This document shows, in pieces, positions 1-11,200 of a stretch of 64,000 bases of DNA. The translations under genes and the position numbers were made by a program. The notes under the pieces were generated by a model that made no database searches, had not been told where the DNA came from, and was given only the letters and a program-made list of their open reading frames with translations. Origin of the DNA: Citrus sinensis (taxonomy: Eukaryota; Streptophyta; Magnoliopsida; Sapindales; Rutaceae); NCBI RefSeq assembly GCF_022201045.2, contig NC_068558.1, positions 5,361,501-5,425,500 on the forward strand. The letters are read 5' to 3'. Numbering within the stretch: the first letter of the stretch is position 1; every line of letters starts with the position of its first letter.

Positions 1-1840
1 TGCTGACGGGTATGCGTCGGAAGATTTCGTTCCCGGGTCATCGTCGAGTCGCGAACGCAAGAAAGGTTGAATTATTTATTTATTCATTCGTTTGAGTTTT
101 CGGTTGTTTACCTACTACTTTGAAATCTCTGTGTAATTTTAAGCTTAATTTCGGTGTTTTTCCAGTTGTCTTCACTGTAATTTTGGTGTTAAAATATTCT
201 AGTATTATAAAATTAGGTCATAGAGTTCGGGCCTGGAGGAGCTTGAAAATTCGATTTCAAGGGTCATTCACGCTCATCTCTGGATAGCTAGCAACTAGCG
301 TGATGGTGGTTTTGTAGTTTGATGTCTGCTTGGGTGTTGTTACTGTTTAATTTCTTGGATAATAACACAGTATGGAATTTGTTATTGAACTGGAATTAGA
401 GACGGTTTAGGAGAAAATTAAGGACTAGCGTCTTTGTTCCAACCAGAAAGGAATATGATTTTAATTGAATTTTATGCTATTGATTCGTGTTACCATGTCA
501 AAATTCTGATATTCTGATGAGAGCATCTTTTTGTCAGCTATGCCAATTTAGGTTTATTATCTATTGATCACTTAGATGCTGTTTAAGATAGAGGAATGGA
601 ATTAGAAAACTGATTGTTCAGTACAAAAAATGTTTAAGATGGGAGCATGATGCTCTGGATTACCTTTAGATTCCAGAGGTATTGCAGGAGCCCATTAGGA
701 TCATACAATTGTATGTTATCTGCCTTGAATGTCCTGTTTTTCTTCTGAATAGCTTATAATTTTGTTCTGCAGGTGTTCCATGGACTGAAGAGGAGCATAG
801 GATGTTTTTACTTGGTTTGCAGAAGCTGGGGAAAGGTGATTGGCGTGGAATTGCACGCAATTATGTTGTATCTAGAACACCTACTCAAGTTGCCAGCCAT
901 GCTCAAAAATATTTTATCAGGCAAAGCAATGTGTCTAGGAGAAAAAGACGGTCCAGCCTATTTGATATTGTTGCAGATGAAGTTAGTACTCTCTCTGAAA
1001 CCTTATTTTTGATTGGCTTTTCGACCTCAAATCTTCTGCAAATGCATGTGCATGTTTTTTGACAGTTAAAAGTCTGGTGGTAAAAAATTCCACTATTTCT
1101 GGACAATATTAATAGTAAATTTACTTCAGATGAGAAATTGTCTTTTGGCTAATTTATGGGGATCTGTCACCATGTGCATTTTGTTATTTGTTGGACCCGT
1201 CAAAGCAGAAGCTGGTTTCTTCCCCTGGGCTTGACTGTTAATGCATGCTCATTTTTGCAATTGTTTATGCTTTTAAAATCATTCCCCTAATGTTTGTTAA
1301 CTATTCTTGGTGTGTATCACTTATGTGCAGCCACTCGACACTCCAGCTGCATCACAGGACTTGTTTTCTGCCAACCATACGCAGGGTGAAACACAAAGCA
1401 ACAACCCACTGCCTGCTCCTCCTGCTTTGGATGAAGAATGTGAATCAATGGATTCTACCAACTCCAATGATGGAGAGCCGGCCCCTCCGAAGCCGGAAAA
1501 CTCACAGTCCTGTATCCCAATGGTGTATCCTGCTGCTTATGTCTCACCATTCTTTCCATTTACTTATCCATATTGGTCGGCGTACAACACAGAGCCAACA
1601 CAGAAGGAAACACATGAAGTGCTGAAGCCTACAGCAGTACATTCAAAGAGTCCTATAAATGTTGATGAACTGGTTGGCATGTCGAAACTGTGTTTGGGAG
1701 AATCTATTGGTCAGAATGGTCCATCTTCTCTCTCATTGAAACTTGATGAAGGGTCGTCTAGGCAGTCAGCCTTCCATGCTAATCCAGCCTCTGGCAGCTC
1801 TGGAATGAATTCAAGCGGCAGTCCTATTCATGCACTCTAA
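1..1840 (+). CDS. MYB-related (1R, SHAQKYF) transcription factor, 5'-truncated by window edge
   Basis: This is the 3' part of a nuclear DNA-binding regulator. Exons read as <1-65, 773-981 and 1331-1840, with GT-AG introns and compatible phases; the first exon continues to the left of the window. Exon 2 encodes a single MYB repeat starting [11 protein letters not shown], with tryptophans in PWTEEE and GDWRG and the signature VASHAQKYF, which defines the R-R (CCA1/MYBS) type that binds TATCCA or I-box-like sites. The C-terminal part is rich in Pro, Ser and Asn and holds LSLKL, an LxLxL EAR-type repression motif. The best match by eye is the KUA1/MYBH and MYBS3 group; members of that group carry an N-terminal zinc knuckle, which here would lie outside the window. 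The stop is TAA at 1838-1840. Family assignment is secure; the exact orthologue and repressor activity are inferred. Confidence 0.9.
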
Positions 1841-2930
1841 TGATGCCTTTTGCTTGGAGTGATGGTGTTTGTTAGCTCAATGCCGATGAGCTCAACAATT
1901 TTACTGTTAATACAAAGACTAATAATGTGATGTGGGATTCGGGTCGGGTCATATACCTATGTGGAATACCTTAATAAGGTGGTTTGTTGGTGTCATTAAC
2001 TTAATTCAGTTGTTAGCTTGTAGGTGGTTGTAGCATCTCGCTAGAAATTATTTTAAGCTTTAACAATTTGTGTTTGCCTTAAAATATTAATTCGATTCAT
2101 TTGGCTTATGTTGATCAAGCGTCCTGTTTGCAGTCACTGTAACCAATGAGCAACGCATCGGGTTCGGGTAATAGCTGTTGTGGGTCGCTGCCCACTGGGT
2201 TGCCATGAGTAAAGAAGGCTTTTTCAGGTAGATTAGAGCTCTGATTGTTTGGCCAAATAATCGAGGAAGGTGAATAAAATTGATATTAAAAATTATTGGA
2301 TGCCTTGCATAAATTTCATTACTGCGTCACTTCACCGCCACGATGTACCCGACTTTTAAAGGATAAGCAATAACCCATCACAAAAAAAAAAAAAAAAAGA
2401 AGAAATAATAATAAGACAAGACATAATGAATTTATTTACAAAGTCTTTTAAGTTTACTCTTCATTTTTTTAAAATATTTTTTCTACGAGGGGGTGGATAA
2501 AATTTAAATTTATTTTGTAATCTCTTACCTTTTCTAAAAATCAAACCCAAGTAACCGGCCAAATAAAATTACTTGCAAAAATCAAATATTATAAATTAGG
2601 ATAAGAAACCTTCCAGCACTTTCTAGACATAATGGAATGAAATAATTCCTTTTTGAATCTTCACTTCTAGGCATGATTTGCATGGTGTTAAATCTTGCCG
2701 CTTGTGTTCTAGCCAAGTTAGCTTTTATAGTTATTCAGGCTCGGTTGTGTGGCTGGATACTTTCCCAGCTGAATTTTTTTTTTTTTTTCCCTTTGTTTGA
2801 ATTTTTTATGTACCTTTTTAAGTTTTAACTATGGTTACGAATGAAGCCCTGCTATATATTATTATGAATAATTAAAAATGAAAAAAAAAAAAAAAAGCGA
2901 AATCTCTTTTTGGGCTGCTCTTTCTTTCAG
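1841..2930. other. 3' UTR and intergenic spacer
   Basis: No gene is visible. The first few hundred bases are presumably the 3' UTR of the MYB-related gene; a possible polyadenylation hexamer AATAAA lies near 2273. The rest is AT-rich, with A/T homopolymer tracts near 2381-2398, 2767-2786 and 2880-2896. Short open frames here have no recognisable domain. Confidence 0.6.
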
Positions 2931-3032
2931 CCATTTATTATATACATCAACCCGGGCCTAGATGACTGAGTAAGAAGCCCAGTACACCTACGCCGTAAGG
3001 GGGAGCAAATCCCAGAAACTGAAAGCAGAAAC

Positions 3033-4638
3033 ATGAAGAACATTTTCACTCTCTCAAAGCCCCCAAAACCGTGGGGCGGCAGGAGAAAATCCCAACACCG
3101 ATCCCCATTCTTATTCCTCTCAATCACAATCTTCACATTTCTCCTCCTCTTCATTGCCTACAATCACATCCCCGAATCTCTCCTTTCACTCTCATCCAAA
3201 ACCCTAGATCCCAAATTCTCACAATGCCATACCACCAAAGCCATAAGCCCAGATAAAAAATTCTTCTTGTATGCCCCACACAGTGGATTCAGCAACCAAC
3301 TTGGAGAATTTAAGAATGCGATCCTAATGGCGGGAATTCTGAACCGGACCTTGATTGTCCCTCCGGTTCTTGATCACCATGCCGTTGCTCTCGGTAGTTG
3401 CCCTAAGTTTAGGGTACAGAGTCCTAATCAGATGCGAATCTCAGTCTGGCATCACGCGATCGAGCTTCTTCGAAGTGGAAGGTAACTTCTTTTTTGTCGC
3501 TTTGTGTGCAGTCGTGAATTTGTATAGGCTATTTAAATGATTGTTGATTCTTAAGCTCTAGTAAAATATTTAGCCATATCTTTTGCTTTTGTTCAGGTAT
3601 GTCTCCATGGCTGACATTATTGATATTTCGTCTTTGGTATCTTCTTCCATGGTTAAAGTCCTAGATTTTCGGCGTTTTGCATCTTTATGGTGTGGTTTGG
3701 ATGTAGATTTGGCTTGCTTGATTAGCTTAAACACGCAACCATCTTTGTTGGATAGGCTTAGGCAATGTGTATCTATGTTATCTGGGCTTAATGGCAATGT
3801 AGATGGGTGTTTTTTTGCTGTTGATGATGATTGTAGAACCACCGTTTGGACATATCAAAGTGGTGATGAAGATGGTGTATTAGATCCATTCCAACCTGAT
3901 GAACAACTCAAGAAAAAGAAGAAAGTTTCTTATGTTAGGAGGCGTCGAGATGTATACAAGGCTTTGGGATCAGGTTCTAAAGCTGACTCGGCCACTATTC
4001 TGGCATTTGGAACCCTTTTTACGGCCCCATACAAAGGCTCCCAGCTCTATATTGATATCAATGCGGCTCCAAGAGATCAAAGGATACAATCTTTAATTGA
4101 AAACATTGAATTTATTCCATTTGTCCCAGAAATATTGAGTGCCGGAAAGAAGTATGCTTTCGAGACCATTAAGGCTCCTTTTCTTTGTGCACAGCTCAGA
4201 TTGTTAGATGGGCAATTCAAGAACCACTGGAAAGCTACTTTTTTGCGCTTGAAGGAAAAATTAGATTCCTTAAGGCAAAAGGGTCCTCAACCTATTAATA
4301 TTTTTGTGATGACTGATCTTCCTGTAACTAACTGGACTGGAAATTACCTGGGGGATTTAGCGAAGGATACAGATTCTTTTAAGTTGTATTTTCTGAGAAA
4401 AGAAGATGAGTTGCTTGCACAAACAGCTCAGAAACTTGCAACTGCAGGACATGGCTTGAGGTATGGAGTAACTGGGATGGAGAAGCCTTGCCCTCAGAGA
4501 TTTTCTGATGTTCTTTTGTTCATAGAGCAAACTGTTTGCAGCTGTGCTACAGTTGGTTTTGTTGGGACTGCTGGCTCAACTCTTGCAGAGAGTATAGAAC
4601 TGATGAGAAAATTTGATGTATGTTCCACTCAAAATTGA
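3033..4638 (+). CDS. O-fucosyltransferase family protein (type II membrane, Golgi-type)
   Basis: Two exons, 3033-3481 and 3597-4638, join in phase at an Arg codon to give 496 aa. Residues about 25-45 form one hydrophobic segment (PFLFLSITIFTFLLLFIAYN) after a basic N terminus, the layout of a type II Golgi enzyme. The catalytic part begins with FLYAPHSGFSNQLGEFKNAI, which matches the conserved N-terminal loop of plant GDP-fucose protein O-fucosyltransferase-like proteins. It continues with LCAQLRLLDGQFKNHW and ends with CATVGFVGTAGSTLAESIE, the equivalent of the C-terminal nucleotide-binding block. Family membership is well supported; donor and acceptor are not known from sequence. The stop used (4636-4638) directly follows a GT-rich stretch, so a further 3' exon cannot be fully excluded. 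A TATA-like TATTATATA lies near 2936. Confidence 0.85.
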
Positions 4639-5146
4639 CTGCCCCTGGCTCGGGATCTTTGTTGATTTTAGTTCTTTGAAAGCATTGTGTTTAGGAGATC
4701 AAAATTGGACTCCTGAATGGGATTTTCTTCCCACCATGCAAGCATTGAACAAATATGTGCCTTGGTTGATTTTCTCTGCCTTTGAAGCAAGTTGGGCATT
4801 GCAATTTTCTTCGATCATCCTTTTTCCATGGTTCTGAATGATCCAGCTGATCTTGCCAGATTGAAGGAAAATATTTTGGCTGGTGTCTTGTTTAGGGAAA
4901 TATCATGTTTAGGTCTAACGGTGAAGGGCCAGCTTGATTCCTTGGCGCTCAAGTTTTACCTTGGTGAGAAAGCACTCTTCTGATTCTCTGTAGATTGTAA
5001 ATTTGTAATGTTATATAATCCAATTGTTTTAATACACTATTACACTCTTTAAATTGCAATATAAACCAAGTTATACTGCTGATTTACAATGATCTGTGTT
5101 AACTTCAGTTTGCGGTCTTAAACAAAACAAAGTTGATCCCTATCCC
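4639..5146 (+). other. Probable 3' UTR with coding-like scraps
   Basis: Downstream of the fucosyltransferase stop, two overlapping frames look protein-like. About 4694-4837 reads GDQNWTPEWDFLPTMQALNK, and about 4792-4983 reads FFDHPFSMVLNDPADLARLK in the other frame. A single frame change around 4790-4800 would be needed to join them. No start, splice context or domain supports a gene. It is most simply 3' UTR, or a decayed exon. Confidence 0.4.
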
Positions 5147-5154
5147 ATTGGGCT

Positions 5155-5827
5155 TAGGGGTGGGCAAATTCGGTTTGGATCGGTTTGGGACATATTCTCA
5201 AACCGATCCAAACTTATCGGTTTGAACTATTTTCAAACCGATATCAACCTAAAATTTTTTCAAACCGAACCGGTTTGGATCCGGTTTGAACTTATTAGCT
5301 AAAACCCCATTTCTTTTATATTATTTTACCTAAATTATTTGTTATTTTTTTGTGTCCGTAATCCAAATTGATACCTCTTTTATATTATTCATATCTACTT
5401 TGATATCTACATAATAATTTAAAGATACATCCATACAAGTTTACATCATAATACATCATAATAAACAAGTTCTTAACCTGTTCATTCAAAACAAACTCAC
5501 AAAATAAAAATAAACTTGAACAATATTTGACAATTAAAATATTGTGCATCTTGTCCGTCAAAACTTATGGCTCAATTATTTTTAATTTGTCAAAATCTGC
5601 ATAAAATGATAAATATAATTAGTTAGATTGCTTAACTTAGAATATAATGTAATTATATAATATTTCTGGATTGGATCGGTTTGAATCGGTTTGGAATCCT
5701 TCCAAACCGAAATCCAAATCGAGTGATGTCGGTTTGCAATCCAATAAATCGAAACCAGTTTTTTTACTAATGAAACCGATCCAAATGGTCGGTTTGGATC
5801 GGTTCGGTTAAAATATGCCCACCCCTA
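5155..5827. mobile_element. hAT-type non-autonomous transposon (MITE), 673 bp
   Basis: Perfect 11-bp terminal inverted repeats, TAGGGGTGGGC and GCCCACCCCTA, bound the element. It is flanked by an exact 8-bp target duplication ATTGGGCT at 5147-5154 and 5828-5835, which is diagnostic of hAT insertion. Both ends carry clusters of GGTTTGGATCGG-like words in both orientations, the subterminal repeats expected of hAT transposase binding. The AT-rich middle has no coding capacity, so mobility would have needed a transposase supplied in trans. Confidence 0.93.
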
Positions 5828-6133
5828 ATTGGGCTATTCCTCCCCCCTCCCCCATTTTCTACCTTTTAAATTTTTAAACAATCTGGTAAAATAGGTGAAA
5901 TACCATTTTCCATTTGTGTTTCCTTGCTCCTTGTTGATTTGATTTGTCATTTGATTAGAATGTGTTAAATTTCAAAGTTTTTAACCTATTCAAATTTTCA
6001 GTTGTAGAAAGTAGAATCCAAAAGAGTAAAATAAACAATTAAATTTAGAAGTTTTGATCTAGCCAAATATTGCCCGATAGATAATAAACATTTGAAAGCA
6101 GTCCAAACTTGCATCCTTTGGGATGCTTAAGGC

Positions 6134-6409
6134 TACAACTGGCAAAACGGGTGATTGAATCGTGCTAATTTTAAATTAATTTAAGCATATTTTAATAGAA
6201 ATATGAATTAGTTTTGGTAAACTATTTAATCACATCATAGACTCATAGGTCAAAAAATTAAACTCTAATTCAGCATGAGAAAATTTATGTGTTGATTTAG
6301 ACACTATTTATTTAATAATTTTGTTAATTTTCACGATTTATATTTATTTATTCATATTATGTTTATGTTAAGTAAATTGGTCGTGTCAAATTTTGTCGAC
6401 TCAGCTGTA
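6134..6409. mobile_element. Possible small hAT-like MITE, 276 bp
   Basis: The left end reads TACAACTGGCAAAACGGG. The right end, reverse-complemented, reads TACAGCTGAGTCGACAAAA. Both resemble the tAnnnCTGGCAAAA ends of plant hAT MITEs. The flanks do not give a clean 8-bp duplication, so the boundaries and the call are tentative. Confidence 0.35.
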
Positions 6410-7365
6410 GGCTAACAATTGACAAGAAAAGAAAAGAAATAATAGTAATGAGATCAATCTATAGTAATTATTCAATCTATTACCATAGACAATTTGATAA
6501 ATCATTAAGATCTTGCTGACATGCTGGGAGAAAACAAGTGTTCGAGGTCCACCAAAAACAAACCATGGTTGTTCGTTTGCTTTAGAATTAAAGAGAAGTC
6601 GAATTCATTCATTTAGTATTTTATGGATACAGGATAAATGCATGAGAATTTCAATTTGCCATTCTATTTAAGAGAAGTTGTTGATCCACGACAGCATATC
6701 CGGATTCCGGAATAGAGCGAGGAGCGTGGTCCGCTCATACGGGTATGGGGACACATCATTGCTCGAGCATTTATATAGATAGATTTACATTCAAATTTTT
6801 TATAATATAAAATAAAAGCATTCAAGTCACGTTCTTTTCTCAAACACAAAGGAAATAAAAAATAAAAAAATCCGTAAATAATTGCTTTAATTGAGCCCTA
6901 GCATACATTATGGAGATTGCCAACGAACAGAGCGATTGATCAGAGGGAATTGGAGCCGACGCAAGCATGCGATTTCATCAAGACAAGGCCCGAGCCAAAT
7001 TTCCTTAATTATTTTGGAAGTCAAAATTCGGGTTTACCGACAAAACAAAGCAAGAGCAATAGCGATAACAGATGTATCTTATTAGGAAAGGAAAATTATA
7101 CTTAAAAAAAAAAAAAAAGGAAAGGAAAGGAAAATTATAATTTCCATAATTTAAAAGCTTTCTGAATAAAAAAAATAATAATAATGATTCTTATCCTAAC
7201 TTAATTTTTGTCTGAATCATTGTTATACTTAACTCCCTTCTAAATTTTAATTTTATAAATTTACATATAAACCCTTACCCATATATATATATATATATAT
7301 ATACATATATAGAGGTATCTTCACTTTAATAAAATGATGGTGTATATAAAAATACGAAAATATCA

Positions 7366-7633
7366 TAGATTTTAATATATTAAATATTATATTTTTTATT
7401 TGTTAGTAGTATTTTTACTTTATTAAAATAAAAAATGTCCTCTCCGGAAAGATTAATATATGTATATATAGACTATATATATATATATATATTATAGATT
7501 TTAATATATTAAATACTATATTCTTTTTATCTGTTAATATATTAAAATTTACATTTTTTAATCTGTCAGTAATATTTTTATTTTATTAAAACAAACATGT
7601 CCTCGCCGAAAGATTAATATATGTATGTATAGA
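7366..7633. repeat. Diverged tandem direct duplication, AT-rich
   Basis: Two copies of a block run from ATAGATTTTAATATATTAAA to AAAGATTAATATATGTAT (about 7366-7472 and about 7494-7633), separated by a short TA run. The second copy carries an internal insertion of about 30 bp. Both keep a GTCCTC(T/G)CCG(G)AAAG core, which stands out in otherwise pure A/T sequence. No function is evident. Confidence 0.65.
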
Positions 7634-8071
7634 CTAACTTTTGCTACGGCTGAGATGGTTCCTTTAACCAAGTCACTGCCTATGAGTCATCGGCACATTC
7701 TTGAATAGGCACACAGTTAGAGCTCCGATTTCTCACACTGATTGTGAGTTTACGGTTTCATGTTTTATTTCACTCTCCGATGAAGGTTCTTGTCCCCCTT
7801 CCCTCACAGTACTACGTCTACATGGCATCGGCCATCCAGTAGTATCTAGCCCATAGCCGTACATTACACATATATAACTTTTCCGACCACGGAACAAGGA
7901 CAAAAAGACACAGAAAAATAAACATTCAATGTCAAAAGAAGCCCAAATAAGCACGTGCTGTGAAATGTGAATATCGCATCGAAAAAGGGGAAAAGGAAAT
8001 GAAAACGTGTATGAGCAACGGCAGCAAGTCAGCAACCTTATCAATTCATAATTAACTGGTGGTCCCTTTCC

Positions 8072-8079
8072 TATAAATA
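8072..8079 (+). promoter_or_regulatory. TATA box of ACX1
   Basis: TATAAATA sits about 130 bp upstream of the ACX1 start codon at 8211. It would place transcription start near 8105 and leave a 5' UTR of about 100 bases, normal for a plant gene. Confidence 0.65.
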
Positions 8080-8210
8080 AGCTCTGGGTGGTTAGTTAAA
8101 CGCCATTCGGAACAAATAAGCTATAACAGAAGAGGAGCTTTCCTTTTGCAAGTTGTAATCGATCAATAATTATATATATTTATTTTTTATCTGAATCAAA
8201 TCGATCGATC

Positions 8211-11200
8211 ATGGACGGGGTTGATCAGCTTGCTCCTGAGAGGAAGAAGGCACAGTTCGATGTCGACGAGATGAAGATCGTGTGGGCCGGCTCCCGCCAC
8301 GCCTTCCAAGTCTCCGATCGGATTGCTCGCCTCGTCGCCTCCGATCCTGTATATATTTCTATAAAAAATATAAAAATAAAAACTCTATTCTAGTTTCTTC
8401 TATATACCCTTTTAGTTTCTGTTAATGATATTAATTTTCTGTTATCGTTACTGCCTTGGAAATTATGGCATTGAGATCCGCTCAGTTGAATTGAATTGAA
8501 TCTAGCTTTTAATTTTTAATTTTCTTTTGTTTAGTGTCATATTTGTAATTTATTTTGGAATGTTCACCGTTAAGAAATTAATCATTGATGGTAGGCTGCT
8601 CATATTGTTAAAAAATCTGAAATTTTAATGCTTTTTCATGCTGCTTGAGAAATTTCATGCTGAGGATGCATTCCTTTTTGTGGTTTCTGATGTTTGTTGT
8701 TGTGCTTGTTGTGCTTTTGTTGTTGTTAGGCCTTTCGCAAGGATAACAGGGCTATGCTAAGTAGGAAGGAGTTGTTTAAAAACACACTGAGAAAGGCAGC
8801 TTATGCATGGAAACGGATCATTGAGCTTCGTCTTAGTGGTGGGTTTAATGAACTTCACACATTAGTGCTGTTCCTTTCAATTGTATGTTAATATTGGCCT
8901 GTGATGGATAATAGTGTAAATTAACTTCAAATACTTTATTATTACAGAAGAAGAAGCATCTATGTTAAGGTCTTCTGTGGATGAACCTGCTTTTACGGAT
9001 CTCCATTGGGTATATTAATCCTTCTTATTGTGGCATTGTAATTACACGCAGTCATGTACACGGGGCTAAGTAACATTAACATATTTGTTGGATGATAAAA
9101 TTCTGAGTTTCTTTTGTTGCCTTCATTGCAATTTTAATTGTTAATCCTTCAAGGTTTAATTCCTATTTGTCTCCGATATTCCCATTTTCTTGACAGGGAA
9201 TGTTTGTACCAGCTATTAAAGGACAGGGCACCGATGAGCAGCATCAGAAGTGGTTACCATTAGCATATAAGATGGAAATAATTGGCTGCTATGCGCAAAC
9301 TGAGCTTGGTCACGGCTCCAATGTTCAGGGGCTTGAAACCACTGCAACTTTTGATCCCCAGACAGATGAATTTGTCGTTCATAGTCCTACGCTTACTTCG
9401 AGCAAGGTGAGTAAATGTATAGCATTTACCATACGGTTGGTGAGAGATTGATTCTATTTATATGATACTTACACTATTATCTTCTGCTACTTCAGTAGCT
9501 CTTTTACTTTTAAAAAAAAAAGTTTTCTGTTTTCGTTTTGACTTCTCCTTGTACGTGCAAATACTATATGAAATTGGTTAAGAAAAGTAATTTGACTTCT
9601 TAACAACTGCATCAATTTTTATGCTGGTACGTTTTTGTCTTCCATTGATTGATCATTCTCTGATAAGGTTCTTATCATTCTCACTTTACTTCGTTGTTGT
9701 TATTAGTGGTGGCCCGGTGGATTGGGTAAAGTTTCTACGCATGCTGTTGTTTATGCACGTCTTATTACTGATGGTCAGGACCATGGAGTAAATGGTAAGT
9801 ACAACATCATTGTTCTGAATTACATGGAAAATGGCCTATTTTCATATTAATTGTGCTAAGGTTATGATTTTCAGGTTTCATTGTACAGCTCCGAAGCTTG
9901 GAAGATCACTCACCTCTTCCCGGCATAACCATTGGTGATATTGGAATGAAGTTTGGAAATGGAGCGTATAACACCATGGACAATGGTGTTTTGAGATTTG
10001 AACATGTGCGCATCCCTAGGAATCAAATGTTGATGCGGTTGGTTCTCTGTCTCCTCTCCTTCCCTATGTTTAGAAGCTATTAATCTGCATAGACTGCAGA
10101 ACGAGCAAATTGCTTTAAAAAAATTGTCATTATCTGTGCTAATTTGTCCAATGAGCATCATCAGCATCTTCATCTTCATTGTTGCAAAAAACCTTGATAT
10201 ATTGACTGCCAGAGAACAAGAGTTGTGTTAGTACCCTGCTTCCAAGCATACACACAAATAATAGTATGAAAGTCCATAAGTTGAGTTTATTTCTCCATGG
10301 CATAGAAAGTCTATTCTGATTGTCATCATAATTTTTATTTAGAAATAGCAATTTGAAGTTTGTTTCAATCATCTCAGGGTTTCACAGGTAACAAGGGAAG
10401 GGAAGTATGTGCAATCTAATGTACCGAGGCAGTTGCTTTATGGCACAATGGTGTATGTACGACAAACAATAGTAGCTGATGCTTCCTGTGCCTTATCACG
10501 GGCTGTTTGCATTGCTACAAGGTATAGTGCTGTCCGTAGACAATTTGGTTCAAAGAATGGTGGCCCCGAGACCCAGGTATTGCTACAGAACCCATTCCTT
10601 TTTAATATTATTGAGAAATATTTTAATGTTTGGGCAGCAACCTTTTATATGCTTGCGATAAAAAAAATTTCTGGTGATTGGGCATGTGTGATTTAGTTTA
10701 TATTTTGTTTCCCAATACTATAGGAATTCTAAGCCAGAAGATGTCTATGAAGAAGATCCTAGTGACTCTAATTCGTCTTAGTATTAAACTTTTAGATAAT
10801 ACTAATAGGAGGAAAATCCCAAAAGAAAAATTCACAGCTTTGGGAGCATCCAATTCCTTTTTCTTCAACTTCGATATGTGGCATTGCAGTAATATGTTGA
10901 AATATTTCTTTAGATGGCCTTCATAGTGAAAGTCTTCTTGTTTACGAATGTAGCATACAACACAGAGAAAACTGCTTTCAACTGTTTTCACCTTGCTGTC
11001 GGTGACCTTTTCTCTGTTTTTCCAATTTGTTACAAAGTACTTTTATTAATATTTCTGCTTCCATGTTCTAGGTGATTGATTACAAAACTCAGCAAAATAG
11101 ACTCTTCCCATTGCTGGCGTCCGCCTATGCTTTCAGGTTTGTTGGTGAGTGGTTGAAATGGCTTTATACGGATGTGACCCAAAGATTGCAAGCCAATGAT

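Larger units (their letters stand above)
5836..8060. other. AT-rich intergenic DNA upstream of ACX1
   Basis: No gene is seen. Contents are a possible short hAT-like element (6134-6409), a TA microsatellite (about 7281-7302) and a diverged direct duplication (about 7366-7633). Short open frames lack domains and codon-usage support. Confidence 0.6.

Noticed and set aside
9910-10372. Minus-strand open frames across ACX1 exons and introns
   Set aside because: Antisense shadows of ACX1 coding and intron sequence without independent support.
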